DNA of 64,000 bases. It comes from Lichtheimia corymbifera B2541. Taxonomy: Eukaryota; Mucoromycota; Mucoromycetes; Mucorales; Lichtheimiaceae. Every line of letters starts with the position of its first letter. The first letter of the stretch is position 1. Of the stretch, positions 1-12,962 are shown one piece after another. The notes beneath the pieces are model-generated. The model saw nothing but the letters and a program-made list of their open reading frames with translations. It was not told where the DNA came from and made no database searches. The DNA lies in NCBI GenBank assembly GCA_000697475.1, contig JNEU01001151.1:1-64000 (forward strand), read 5' to 3'. Position numbers and translations under genes: made by a program.

Positions 1-1040
1 TGGGGTCCTTCATAGAACAAAGTTGCTCGTCGGGGTGAAGCGCACCTTGGGTGCAAGTTTCACGATCGTCGTGGCCATTCTCAGAATCACCCAATGTCAC
101 CACCAGCCTCGTCGAAAAAATTCAAGAGGTCGACCCAGATCTACTTTGGCTGGTGCTGACATTGGGTGATTCTGAGAATGGCCACGACGATCGTGAAACT
201 TCTACACAAGGTGCGCTTCGCCCCGCCGCGTAACTTTGTTCGATTGAAGAGCCCACGTTTCATTGTAAAATTTAGAGATACAGGCACTTTATGTTTTTAC
301 ATCTGCTATAAGCGTAATACTATATGATAAGTGGTGTTTGTTCATTGTAAAGTAGCTTGACCCTGATAGAGCGGAAGGTGCGCAGGGGCGAGCTTGTGTT
401 ACACAACTCATTTGCATGATACTTCGCAATGAACAAACACCACTTTACATATAGCATCATGCTTTTATCATAGTAAAAACATAAATGTGCCTGTAACTCT
501 AAACTTTACAATGAAGCGTGGGGTCTTCAATCGAACAAAGTTGCTCGTCTGGGTGAAGCGCACCTTGGGTGCAAGTTTCACGATCATCGTGGCCATTCTC
601 AGATTCACCCAATGTCAGCACCAGCCAAAGTAGATCTGGGTCGACCTCTTGAATTTTTTTTCGACGAGGCTGGTGGTGACATTGGGTGATTCTGAGAATG
701 GCCACGACGATCGTGAAACTTGCACCCAAGGTGCGCTTCACCCCGACGAGCAACTTTGTTCTATGAAGGACCCCACGTTTCATTGTAGAATTTTTAGTTA
801 TGGGCATCTTTATGTTCCACATATGCTGTAATCATAATGCTATATGAAAGGTGGCCTTTGTTCATTGTCAAGTAGGTAGACCCTGATACAGCGGAAGATG
901 CAGACGGACTTCTTTGTGCAACACAGCTCATTTGCATGATACTTCACAATGAACAAACATCACTTGTCATGTATCATCACGCTTACAGCATATGCAAAAA
1001 CATAAAGGTGTCTGTTTCTTCAAATCTCCATAATGATGTG
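1..1040. repeat. Array of fold-back (hairpin) repeat units
   Basis: Bases 1-250 form an inverted repeat with arms of about 100 bp around a loop of about 50 bp. Bases about 510-785 are a second copy whose loop is inverted relative to the first. The spacer 250-510 is itself an inverted repeat, with AATGAACAAACACCACTT-like arms, and recurs in direct order at 785-1020. The result is an alternating array of palindromes that continues past the left window edge. Arm sequence resembles the degenerate tandem unit described at 1018-1665, so the hairpins probably arose from head-to-head copies of it. No protein of convincing length is encoded; short ORFs simply read the arms. Confidence 0.85.
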
Positions 1041-1665
1041 TAGAGGCTTTATGAGAACGATGTTGTTCAGCATGACCAAGAGCACCTCCTGACCAAGTTT
1101 CGAGGTCGCCATGGGCAATATCGGCGCGCACGGCGCGTACACCCTATTTATGTTACCACCCATTCGTCGTCTCTCCCACATTCAAGGTTTTCATAATTAA
1201 CTCTGAGGTCTTTATGGGAACGAAATTGCTCGGCGTGATCGAAAGGGTGTTGTGTGAAAGTTTCAGGTTCGAGGTGGGCAATCTCGGGGAACAGGAGCGT
1301 CTACCCTACTTTCTCCTACATTTGGGCTGGCCCGCGTTCAAAATGTTCATAATGAACCATGCGGTTTTTAAATGAATGAAGTTGATCAGCATGTGCGAGA
1401 GTACCTTCTGACCAAGCTTCAAGTGCGAGATGAGGGATCCCAAGAAACTACATACTAAATGACTTTTTCATAAATCCGGCGCTTTCCCAATTTTCATCGT
1501 TTATAGTCAATCCCACATTATGCTCTCCCTTTCGAAATTTTCAAATGAAGGTTGGGTTCTTTATTAATACAAAGTTGTTCAGCATGTCCTAGAGCATATT
1601 GTGTGAAAGTTTCAGGTTCGAAACAGGCAGTCCCAATATCATGCATTGATATCAGTGTATATTGA
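1018..1665 (+). repeat. Degenerate tandem repeat, copy 1 of a dispersed family
   Basis: Several units of roughly 160 bp share a core with the words AAGTTGATCAGCATG and AAGTTTCAGGTTCGA, then GGCAATC(C/T). Two unit types alternate: one carries GGTTTTTAAATGAATG before the core, the other GGTTCTTTATTAATAC. The same succession occurs at 36240-37255 on the same strand and at 62702-62945 on the opposite strand. Some units read as a peptide beginning MKRGxFxxTKLIS, but the other unit type has a stop at the equivalent place, so coding is unlikely. Confidence 0.8.
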
Positions 1666-1669
1666 TGTC

Positions 1670-2105
1670 TGATTGCCTGGCAGATTTAATTTCCACCTCT
1701 TGCAATCCCACTTTATATCCCTCTTCTTCCTATTCTCAGCCGTTGATGCATTCAAGTACAACTACAACCTGCGAACGATTGTGCTGCTTCGCCCCATCAT
1801 GTCGATCCTGCAACTGCCTTGATGCGATTGTCTTTGACTGAATGGCAGCTCCATGGCGTGGACACTGCCTACACAACACACACGTCTCTTGACACTACAC
1901 ACTCTCTTGCACGCTCCTTTACTACAATCAAACGTAACAGCACTCATTCCAGCAGTTGCTATTAGCAATGTCTTTGCGTCATTGTACTCACACAGCGTTC
2001 ACAGCCTTGTCACTCTACTACAACACACCTCTTGCACGCTTCTCTGTTTCAACCGAACGTAGCAGCTGTTGCTATTAGCAAGGTCTTTGCTCCATTGTCT
2101 CAACT
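1670..2105 (+). repeat. Second component of the dispersed element, copy 1
   Basis: This block matches 37275-37720 over its whole length. Shared words include TTTAATTTCCACCTCTT, CATTCAAGTACAACTACA, CTGCGAACGAT and GATTGTCTTTGACTGAATGG. It ends in two or three degenerate internal repeats around GTTGCTATTAGCAA(G/T)GTCTTT. It follows the tandem-repeat block in the same order and orientation as at the other locus, so the two blocks behave as one composite element. No gene is recognised in it. Confidence 0.75.
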
Positions 2106-5100
2106 TACTTTCAGCAACTTGCTTTAAAACATAGGATGCCTACGGATGGGATGCCATATCAGCTATCAACTTCATTGCAATACAAGCAATCTTCACCTGG
2201 TTGGGCTGCGATGGAAGAAAATGACAAGGAGATGGATCAGCAGCAGGATGGAGAAGGGAGCATATCAGCAACGATCACATGGCTATCTTCAATCAACACA
2301 GTGGATTTGATGGATGGATGCAATCAAGTGCAGTGATGAGATGTCCTGGAATGTTGCCTGTTACTTGGCGCGTCGTCAACAGGAATGATCACGTGGATGC
2401 GGCTGAGGATGGTGATGGTGATGGATTGGATGGGATTGCCGAAATGGATTGTATTTTGGCGAAAGGTGTTTTACAGCCATGGATGCTATTGGAGGACTCG
2501 ATTCATGCAGAAGCTGTTTTACAACCATTGGATGAAGGATGTTTATAACAGCAGCAATCAAGAATACAACGGCCCAATTACCCCAGTTGCCTTCTATGAG
2601 GTTCACCCGTAGCTTATTCAATGGACCATCCTGTTCCCTTAGCATACTTACTCGATAAACATCTGCAGTACCATGTGCTATTGAATTCAACATATATTAA
2701 ACGAACATCGTATTATTGGTTCATATGAGCAGAATGTGGACTTGGCGGTGGATTGAAAGGGGGGATGGAAATTTGATGATGGTTGGATCATCTACATCAT
2801 TGTATCGAGATGCTTTGTCTGATAAAGAACGACGAAGCAGGATCTGAGAACATGGAATAATAGCAAATGGTTCAAGAAGCTGTGCTGTTGGCGACAGTAA
2901 TACACGGTACGTCATGCATAGTGGTAGATAATAGCTGTATCCAGATGATGTATGCTGCACGTTGGATGAAAGGATTGCAAATGTTGCTGGACCCCCTTTC
3001 TTATCTTCAACTGACACACTCACCAGGTATGAGTACTCTTGCATATCCCAAAAATATCCTCCAGTCGGATGGCCGAAATGAGGCGTGTAGTTTGACATGA
3101 AGAGTGGGCAAAGACTTTCAGTGTAAAGCTGTGTTCCACATGTCTCAGTGAGCGGAGGTACAGGATAGATGCACAGACCACATGTTGGGTTAGATTAATT
3201 AGTGCAACGAGTCAAATCGCCAAGGATGCTACGCAATGCGTTTGGGTCTCTATGTGGGTCATTACCGATGGCTCATATCAAAGGTTTGGATTCACAGTAA
3301 ATTGAACGACAATGACGTGAATGCAGTAGGAGGATGGATCCAACACATAATGCAGACGAGATAATTTCAAGCGGCAACTGGGCTCCTCTTCCACCTTCCC
3401 ATCTCAGCAACGACTCACACGTCCCACAGCAACACGCGTCTTCATCTTCAATCCATGCACAACTTGAACTCCTGAATGGACGACTTACGTTGCCATTAGC
3501 AACCACAGCAATGTGCTTGTGCAGCATCTTCATTTCCCCCTACCATGTCGCTCTTTCAACCAGTAGGATCTTGCTCAACAGTAGCAGCAACATGACGGTC
3601 GTATTATTAACTGCTTTCAAAGTTGAGTATTATTCTTTTAATGAAGGGTCATTATTGGTATTTGAAAGGTTAACATCTTCTATATATCATTGCTGTAACG
3701 CGGTTGGGATGGCAAACGATGGTCCTCAATGATACAAGGTTTGCCCACCGTGCCAAGCAACCTCTACAACATTGGACCATATCTTTGTATCGAGCGTTAC
3801 CACCTGAGGTATATGGGTCGAGTGGACGATGGATTCAATAAGGAGAAAAGAGCGGCTTATTCAGGGTCGATCATTGTTGGCGATGGTACAGAATCACAAA
3901 GACTATTGGTCGTGCATGGTTAGCCTTGAGGTTCAAGATGGATGGATGCCAACGAGCTTTGCCTGCAATTATTATTCCTTGGACCTGCGGTGCATCTATG
4001 TAGAAAGGATTAGTACATGGAAATGAATAAAGGCTGGATTTGGTATGCTTGAGAGTTGGCATCATTGGATTTCCAAGCGGGATGTGCGTGGGATCATGTG
4101 GTGGAAACAGCAGGAGATGATTATTGCCTAATTTGTACGACTGTCAACATCCACAAGCACAAATATATATTTGTTTCTACGTTATCATTCCATGGCACAG
4201 CTACATAGCGCCAATGTGTGTACTATCCTCCCTCAGCACCTTGCCAAGCTGCAAGCTAGTATACATCGCCATTGCTACATCTATTTGAGGATGCTGCACA
4301 ATATATTCGTTATAGATACTCGATATGACCTGTAGTAGTACACACCCCACCTTTTCATGTAACCTACTCGGCAGCATCCACTGAAATCCCAAGAGTACAT
4401 GTAACCTTCATTTCATCCCTAATGCGCCAACGCACCCTATCCAACAACCACTCCGCCAAACCCACAACAGCTAATTACGTAGCACAATAAACTCAAGTTT
4501 GCCAATAATCAGGCGTGGGTTTTCGCAACTCAAAGTGTATAACGGGATATGGTGTCTATCGTAGGGAGCAAGGATGGTGGATCATGGCGCGAAAAAAGAA
4601 GGTTAAAGTGCGTGAGTGCAGATTATGAAACGTTGAAACGTATACGCCTCACCATATGTGGGAAAAGTGAAGCATTGCCCTCATGTTGCCCCCAAAACTT
4701 CAAATGACATGCTGACCACAAAGTTTGTATAGTGCATTGTTATCGACAATCATCATGACAACCAAGTTTACAACCACACATGATGTTTATTGAGGACGTG
4801 AAGATGTATTGGATCTAATTGTTGGGCTACATATGGCTGAACAAATAACACTTGAATGCAGCTGTAATAAAAACCAGTTATGTAAATGATCAGCCATTGT
4901 ATATTTTCCACGGGATACCACAGCTAAAGCTCTGTCGAAAGACGTACCCATTTCTTGAATCCAAGATCGCGATTCCTTGATCAGGGACCTCCATGACCCT
5001 TAGTGCAAAACGTAACGCTATTCTGGTCTCTCCTAATTTTTCTTTATGCCACTGTCCATGACTCTTATCATTAAACGGGCAAGGTCACAAGTATAAATAT

Positions 5101-5664
5101 ATATACACATAATCATGCTACTGCAGAATGGAAACGGTGCCTGGCAATCAATGGCCATTTCTCTTTGACACCACATCTAGTCGGACCATGAGATGTCGCT
5201 TTCGACTCGGTTCCTTTGAGCGCCCGAGTCATGATAGAGGTGGGTGTGAAAGGATGTTAAAGACAGGGACCTAGTTTATTGACATACGACCTTGTTGGGA
5301 AATGTGCCTGTGTATGTATGGTGCGTGTGTTGTGTGTGTGTGCGTGAGAGCGGGAAGAGGGAGCAGATATATTTGTTGTACAGGCGGCGGATTTTGGCGC
5401 CAGGCCATGCAAGGCATGTTTTGATGTGTCCTCTTTTGGTGATGCTCGGGGAAAACGACGCCACGCAAACACAAAAACATCACGCTTGCATAAGAATAGG
5501 TACATTGTGCTTTTTTCTTCTTCTTTACCTCTTTTTCTCTTTTTCAAACCAAGATTGTATAATACTTATACTACTACCACTCCATTCAACAAAGCAGCTA
5601 CCCCACGGTCCTTGTCCAGAGCCATCTTACGGCATATTTACATTATTGTCATCATTATCAGACG
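2106..5664. other. Gene-poor region, no confident gene
   Basis: Only short ORFs are present, the longest 132 codons at 3334-3732 on the plus strand. None has recognisable motifs or an obvious splice partner. A GT-rich, microsatellite-like stretch lies at about 5318-5345. Bases 5520-5660 are pyrimidine-rich and probably form the 5' leader of the Sel1-repeat gene. Confidence 0.5.
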
Positions 5665-8600
5665 ATGAATTACAACACTACCGACTATTCTTCTTTGGCT
5701 CCACCCACCCCACCACCATTGAATGATATGAAATCACATCAATCACCTCGTCTAAATACCAGCACCATTGGCATGCATTTCTTGGGCAAATCCTCTTTAC
5801 GTCCATCACCGTCAACGCCATCATTTATGCGACGTGCACAGAGTCCATCGCAGCAGCAATACCATCGACGGAGGCGATTGTCAGTATCATCAGTATCAAG
5901 CGAATCATCTACGCAATCCAGCACAGCGTCAGCTTTGTTTTCACATATCGATCCTGCCAGTAATCTGACTGTTAGCACGATCCATGAATGTGCTTCTGTT
6001 ATTTCATGCAGCTCCTCCACATCCATTCTGGATTCCGAATGTTGTTGGCCATCTACTTCTACTACCACCAAAGCAGCAGCAACAGCAACAACATCACCAG
6101 CATCAGCATCATCATCTTCATCATTGCCATTATCTCCCACATCATCAGCATCATTATCATCATCACCCGCACCTTCCTCTTTAATGACAGCAGCCGATAT
6201 TCTTGCCGAGCTGCAAAACAACCCCAATGAAACACGATCCATCTTGGAGCATGCATTGCAAGCTACGACTTTTCCAAAGCAACATCGTTGCGAGTTTTAT
6301 CAGGCCGTTTCCCATTGGTCACAATCCACACACAATGTATGCGCCACTGTATGGATGGCACGATGTTTATTAGATGGATGGGGTGTTGCTGCTAATCCTG
6401 TCCAAGGCCTATCTATGCTTGAAACCTTGGCGACGAGATGCGAGACGCAAGCCTATCTTCCATTGGCTGAATATTATCGACGCCATTGTGCACGTAAAGA
6501 CGCGATTCGCTGGTATAAGCATGCTGTGGATGATGCATCCACCGAGACTGAGATTGTTGCACTGGCCCAATTTCGACTGGGTGAGCTGTTTGCACAAAGC
6601 AATCAAGAAGGAAGTCTGGCGTGGTTTGAAAAGAGCGCTCAAAATGGAAACAGGTAAACTCGTACACAAACATGGACATTGTCATATGTTGCATATTATC
6701 ATTGCGTGTTTCAGAATCATTACTCACACAGCCATGCCTTCATATTGCGTAGATACGGCCAATACATCACGGGTATCCATTATCAACATGGCATGGATGA
6801 CGCCACAAAGAATTTGGAACTTGCCAAGCATTACTTTTTATTGAGCGCTGAACAAGATTATGCCGAAGCACAAGCCGCTCTGGGCATATTATTGGTGTCT
6901 CAAAATCATCATGATCAAGGAAAGCAATGGCTTGATCGAGCAGCTACCAAGGTATGTTTTGTCAATGAATATATATACATAACAGATCGACTCATTGTTT
7001 ATATAATAATAGCAACATGGGCGGGCACTATTGCAGCTGGGAAGCATGTACGAAAACGGTCATGGCGTTCTATCTGATGCTACACAAGCAATGGCGTACT
7101 ACACCAAAGCAGCCACAGAGGGGGATCATCCTGTTGCACAATACTTGGTTGGTCTTCATTACCGATTTGGTACACTTGGTGTTCCCCAGGATTACGCCCA
7201 GGCATCCCAGTTCTTGTCACGTTCTGCAAATTCCGGATATGCGCCTGCTCAACGTGTGCTCGGTCTTATGCTTGCTCAAGGATTGACTTGTTCAACAACA
7301 ACAACATGTGAAATTGAAGATGAAGACAATCGTCAACGTGCTGCTCTTGCATGGTTTCGTCGTGCCGCTTCTCAAGGGGATGTACGATCATTGTGCCTTG
7401 TCGGTACTTGCTATGAACGAGGTACAGGTGTATCCACTGATTATGACAAGGCATATGAATATTATCATCGAGCTGCACGAATCAATGGTCCTTTTCAAGC
7501 TGCTGCACAATATGTCACGGGTCAATTATTGTTATTACGCATGCACCGACAACGAGATGCTTACGAATGGTTCAAGCGTGCTTCATCATCCAACGCGACT
7601 TCTGCTACTGCTGCTGCTGATAATGAATCAGAGGATCCTGCACAAGTGGCTATCAAAAAGGCACGCGTCATGGTGGCACGATTCCACTTGCATGGTTGGG
7701 CTCACGTGCCCAAAGATATGAAATTGGCTTTTGATCTCTTGCAACAATCGCTTCCTCAGCCGTCAGCACATTATTGGCTTGGTGCGTGCTATGAAGAAGG
7801 CATTCCCACCGTATGCAATCCCGATCCCAATCGTGCATTCCACCATTATCAAAAGGCTGCTGAAGGTGGTGAAACCGATGGCGAGTTCCAAGTAGCCCTG
7901 ATGCTTGCTAATGGCCAAGGGGTCCCTAATCGCGATCGACGTGCTGCATTCCCATGGTATGAAAGGGCCGCCGCCAAAGGACATCGTATTGCACTCTACA
8001 GTTTGGGCTTGTACTATGCCAAGGGACTTGAAGGTGTCAGCAAACCAGATGCCTATCGAGCACGACAATGCTTTGAACGTGCAGCACGCAAGGGTTATGT
8101 ACCAGCCATGACATCGCTTGCTATCTTGTGCCGTGCCATGCAGAACCATGAATCCATGTTACATTGGTATCACGAAGCTGCCGGATTAGGCGATGCCGTA
8201 GCACAACGCGACCTTGGTATGCTTCATGCTGCAGGACTTGGTGTTCCTCAAGATTACGCTATTGCATTCAAATGGCTATACAAGGCTGCTGAACAAAAAG
8301 AACCCAAGGCTACTCTATTGCTTGCAAGCTATTATCAAAATGGATGGGCTGTCCCTGTCGACTTGGAGAAGGCTCTTACTTTGTACCAGCAGGCTGGCCA
8401 GCTAGGTGCAACAACGTAAGTAATATACAACTCTATGTAATATATGTATATATACTTATACTCTCTCTACAACATAGTGCATGGTATGCAATGGCATTAC
8501 TCTACCAATCCATTGGCAATTATGATCAAGCCTTTTTGAATTACAAGCGTGCCTCAAACGATCAGCAACTTGCCATGACGACTGCAGGAAAGAATGCCAA

Positions 8601-11121
8601 ATTGATGCTTGCAAGATACATTCTCGGTTATTACCTTGTGGGTAATGCGCCTGTGTCAATCACCGATATGGATGGTCTCACTGCTACAAATGGATTCCAA
8701 ATCTTGTTTGACCTTGCCAACAGTGGTGAATTCCCTTCTGCTTATTTCTGGCTTGGTAAGTTTGTATATGTCTTGATGACATCAACCATCTCATCACCGT
8801 TGTATTTTAGGCATGTGCTATCACCAAGGCAATGGTGTGAAAGAAGACCAACAAGAAGCGTTTGAATGGTTTTTCCTTGCTGCTGATAAGGCCAAAACGA
8901 GCGATGCCATGATGCGCGTGGGAATGATGTACGAACAAGGTCTTGGTGTTGAAAAAGACGAGCTCGCTGCATTTGAGTATTATCTCAAGTGTGCTGAACA
9001 AGATCATCCTGAAGGTCAATACAAGGTTGGATTAGCCTATTGGCGTGGTCTATTCCATGTGGAAATGAATCTTGGTGAAGCCGTTGTTTGGTTTACTCGA
9101 TCAGCATCATCCTCTTCTGGCTGTTGTCCTTTGAGTATTTGGGCGCTTGGTCAAATGGCATTTGAAAACGGTGACCGGGACGTCGCAGTGGCGTGGTGGC
9201 GTAAATCCATTCGACTTGGCCATGTTCCATCTATGCGTGCACTAGCTGGTCTTTTGCTTGAACAACCCACCGATAAGACCAACTCTATTACTACCGAGGA
9301 AAATGAAGACGAAGAAGCGATTGGACTACTCACGAGCGCTGTTGAATCGGGTGACGCTGATGCTCTTGTTATGCTTGGTCGATATCACGAAGAACGTGTC
9401 AAGTTGTTATTACAACAGCAGCATCAACGTATGTTACAAGATGCGTTTATTGACGAGGAACAAGCCGAGCAATTACTGGAAAAGATCGACCGCGAACGAA
9501 ATGCATCGATTCGTTGCTTTGAGCAAGCAGCCTCAATGGGTCACGTGGAAGCCATGTTCCTTGCAGCACAGTCGTGGCACTCTCAGCAACAATTCGCAGC
9601 AGCACTTGAGTTTTACACTATGGCAGCCAAACATGGTCATATGCTTTCCAAGGTCATGTGTGCACGTTATCGTATTGCTGGACATGGTGGATTGCAACCT
9701 GATCCTGAAAAGGCATACAAGGTATGTGTGGATTGGTTTCCTTGACGACATGTATATCTTATACTTTATATTATGATAGGAATTACTTATTTGTGCCGAA
9801 GAGCACCAGTGTGTTGATGCATTTAACACCCTTGCCCAGTGTCACGAACTTGGTATTGGAACAGCTCAAGATGATCGATTCGCACTCCAATGGTACTTGA
9901 GATCGGCTGAAGCTACCCAAGATGCCGAAGCTATGTTCAGGATTGGTCGTATGCATGCTCAAGGACGCGTTCTTGCCAAACAACTTGATAATGAACAAGA
10001 CGATGGACATCATCCCGACTTTGAAGCATTCCAATGGTTCCAATTTGCATGTGAAGCCAAGAATCACCCACGCGCCCATTACCACCTTGGATTATATCAT
10101 CTCCATGGCATTGTTCTCGAATCCGCATCATCCACACCCCGTATCCTTGTCCCTGTTGATCACGTGCTTGCATGCCATCATCTAGAACAAGCTGCTGTAC
10201 AAGACGACTGCGATGCTATGGTAGAGCTTGGTCAACTTCTCATGTCATCTGAAGAACCTACACATGCCAATGCAGGTCTCGCATGGTTGGAAAGAGCAGC
10301 ACAACTTGGATCCACTATTGCACAATGTGAACTTGGCAAGTTGTATCACACGGGTACCAGCAATGCCACCACGACCATTGAGCAAAACCATGAAAAAGCC
10401 TATGACTATTTTTGCCGTGCAGCACAACAAGACAATGAACCTACAGCCATTCTTTTCCTTGGGTCGTACTATGAACATGGTATTCATGTTGCCGCCAATG
10501 TGGATGAAGCAAGACGATGCTATACATGGGCACTTGAACAACAACCTGGATGGTGGCTCGCCGAGCTTGCTTTAGCCAAGTTGCTACACGCCAATAGCCA
10601 ATCACAATCTGAAGCATATGCATTATTCCAAGCAGCACATGAGCACGCACCACCTCATGCTCAAACATCAGCTACACTCATGGTCGCCCTCTACGAGCTC
10701 TATGGATGGGCTGGTGTACCAGCTAATCCCACACAAGCAGCAGCTACTCTGACCGAGTTGGCCGAGTCAGGTGAACCACGAGCCTTTTTCCATGTTGCCC
10801 AATGTTATGATCAAGGCAGAGGAGTCCAAGCAGATCGTGGCAAAGCTTTTGATTGGTATATGCGTGCAGTTGAAGCACATTTACAACACGACGATGATCT
10901 TCAAGACGACTACCAAGAACAAGAAATTGCTGACGCTGCTTTCCGTCTCGCCGAGTTTTATCAGCATGGATGGGGCGTTGCTGTGGATCAACATAGAGCC
11001 AACGAACTATATTGTATAGCTGCCGAGCATGGTAAGTGAACAAAGAAAGAAGGATTCAGAGATAGCAATAATGCTGATTGAGTTGTTGATCACCATAGGC
11101 AACAAGAAGCTGCTCAACTAA
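5665..11121 (+). CDS. Giant Sel1-like repeat (HCP-type) protein, 7 exons
   Basis: Exons 5665-6653, 6753-6951, 7013-8415, 8478-8755, 8811-9721, 9780-11031 and 11099-11121 join to 1684 residues. Residues 1 to about 170 are Ser/Thr/Pro-rich and probably disordered. From about residue 205 to the end there are dozens of Sel1-type repeats of about 36 residues, with signatures such as LGxxYxxGxGVxxDxxxAxxWxxxAA. These alpha-alpha superhelices act as protein-interaction scaffolds. In fungi such proteins include activators of chitin synthase and adaptors of ER or signalling complexes, but none of those specific domains is visible here, so the partner is unknown. No signal peptide or membrane segment is seen. 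The last exon adds only eight codons, counting the stop. All introns are GT-AG, 55-99 bp. The start is the first ATG after a pyrimidine-rich leader and opens the long frame. Family assignment is firm, function is not. Confidence 0.9.
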
Positions 11122-11535
11122 TATACACCACCCCTTATTACTTTTATGTTTTTTTTTCTCATTCTTTCTCTTTTTCTCGACTCCTCAGCCCTTTTTTTCT
11201 TCTCCCTTACGTTTATACCATGCAAAAAGCTGTCTGAATCTCCCCCACATCATTTTATTCTCGTTGTTTTGTATTTGTATATATACATACCCCCACTTCC
11301 ATATATGATTTAGCATAATAGCCATTCTCTTCCATTCAATCTCACACACCCATTTCTCTCGTTATCTTTTTTTCTTTACATTTATCCATTTGAAGATAAA
11401 GACATAATGTCAAACACCTGTCTATCCTTTTGTTTTTCTTGTACAACACATATTGCTGATATCCAATAAAGACGTACATTCCCGGGTTTCAATTGTTCAT
11501 TCTCCCGCTTGTTCCGCTATTGTTTATAGACGTTC
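11122..11535. other. Intergenic 3'/5' UTR stretch
   Basis: T/C-rich spacer between two plus-strand genes. AATAAA-like words occur near 11465. No ORF or RNA gene is seen. Confidence 0.5.
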
Positions 11536-12871
11536 ATGAGACTCTCCTCAGCTATTCACCTTACGCGAACTGCCTTGCAGCCTTTGCAAAAGAATGCATG
11601 GATAAAGAGCACTTGCTTGCCCAAGGCACGGGTACTATCAACACCCCTCTACCGGCATGGTTGGCAACCTTCCACGATCCGCATGACAACCACCGCCAAC
11701 ATACCCAGTGATTCGACAAGAGCCGATTCTAAACCAAAGCGCATTTTATATGGCGGGTGGATCGACAAACTTCCGGAGAAATGGGCCCCTTATGCATTCC
11801 TTGCCCGTATTGACAAACCGATCGGAACCTGGCTACTGTTCTGGCCCTGCGGTAAGGAGGGAGAGACGATAATAATTATTTCTCCATGCATATGTAGAAT
11901 ATTTATCCGAGTTTCCAATATTAGCATGGAGTGCCACCATGGCAGCTTACAGTCATCATTTCTCTGAATGGGATACGGCCGTTATGATTGCTGCTATGGG
12001 ATTTGGTGCAGTGGCTATGAGAGGTGCAGGATGTACCATCAATGACCTTTGGGATAGAAACATGGATAATAAGGTATCTATATACACACACACACACAAG
12101 TGGATCAACGCGAGACACACTCAGAACTCACATTTGTTTAGGTGGAAAGAACCAAGATTCGACCTGTGGCAGCAGGCACTGTCACTGTCCCACAAGCTAT
12201 TGCGTTCACGGGTGCTCAAATGTTTTGTGCGTTGGGTACATTCATGATGCTCAACAATTACACGTGAGTAGTCGGGGGTGGGGGACGCTACCTACGTATT
12301 CAACGTGCTCATCCATACTTTTATTAATAGCAAGGTGCTTTCATTGTCCTCCTTGGCACTCGTAGTAACCTATCCATTGATGAAACGAGTGACTTATTGG
12401 CCACAAGTTGTATTGGGTCTTGCATTCAATTACGGTGCCCTCGTGGGTTGGTCAGCCATGACAGGATCACTGGATTTAGCCGTGTGTGCACCTCTTTATC
12501 TGGGTGGCGTGGCTTGGACATTGACTTATGATACGATTTATGCACATCAAGATAAGCGGGATGACGTGTTGGCAGGTGTGAAATCCACTGCATTACGATT
12601 TGGCGACAAGACACCCCAATGGTTGACAGGATTCTCATCGGCATTTGTGGGCTTGACAGCACTGGCAGGATACATGAATGGTCAAGGTCTTCCCTTTTAT
12701 CTCATCAGTGTGGGTGGTACAGCGGCTCATCTTGCATGGCAACTCAGAACAGTCAATTATGATGATCCAAAAAGCTGCTGGCAAAAGTTTGCTAGTAACA
12801 AGCAGATTGGCGCCATCGTATGGTCAGGTCTCTTAGCCGATACCGCTTTAGCTGCTTCCTATGTAGCTTAA
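11536..12871 (+). CDS. COQ2: 4-hydroxybenzoate polyprenyltransferase, mitochondrial
   Basis: Exons 11536-11851, 11925-12073, 12142-12263 and 12331-12871 give 375 residues. COQ2 is the UbiA-family enzyme that attaches the polyprenyl tail to 4-hydroxybenzoate in ubiquinone synthesis, in the mitochondrial inner membrane. The first Asp-rich motif is NDLWDRNMD, spanning the exon 2 region, and is followed by the family-typical VERTKIRP. The second is YAHQDKRDD in exon 4. Several hydrophobic segments fit the multi-helix UbiA fold. The first 50 or so residues are rich in Arg, Ser and Thr with no acids, as in a mitochondrial presequence. ATG 11536 was chosen because it adds this presequence. An in-frame ATG further in (near residue 49) would remove it. 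Length is typical for fungal COQ2. Confidence 0.95.
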
Positions 12872-12962
12872 ATTCATCTCACTCGATCTCCATGTATTAC
12901 TACTACTACAATCCATATAGAAAGATGTATGTATATAAATCAATGAATTATCGTTAATCCTT

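Noticed and set aside
5739..6242. Acidic 167-codon minus-strand ORF
   Set aside because: It is the reverse of the Ser-rich repeats at the start of the Sel1 gene (AGC/TCA codons read backwards as Asp/Asp-rich).
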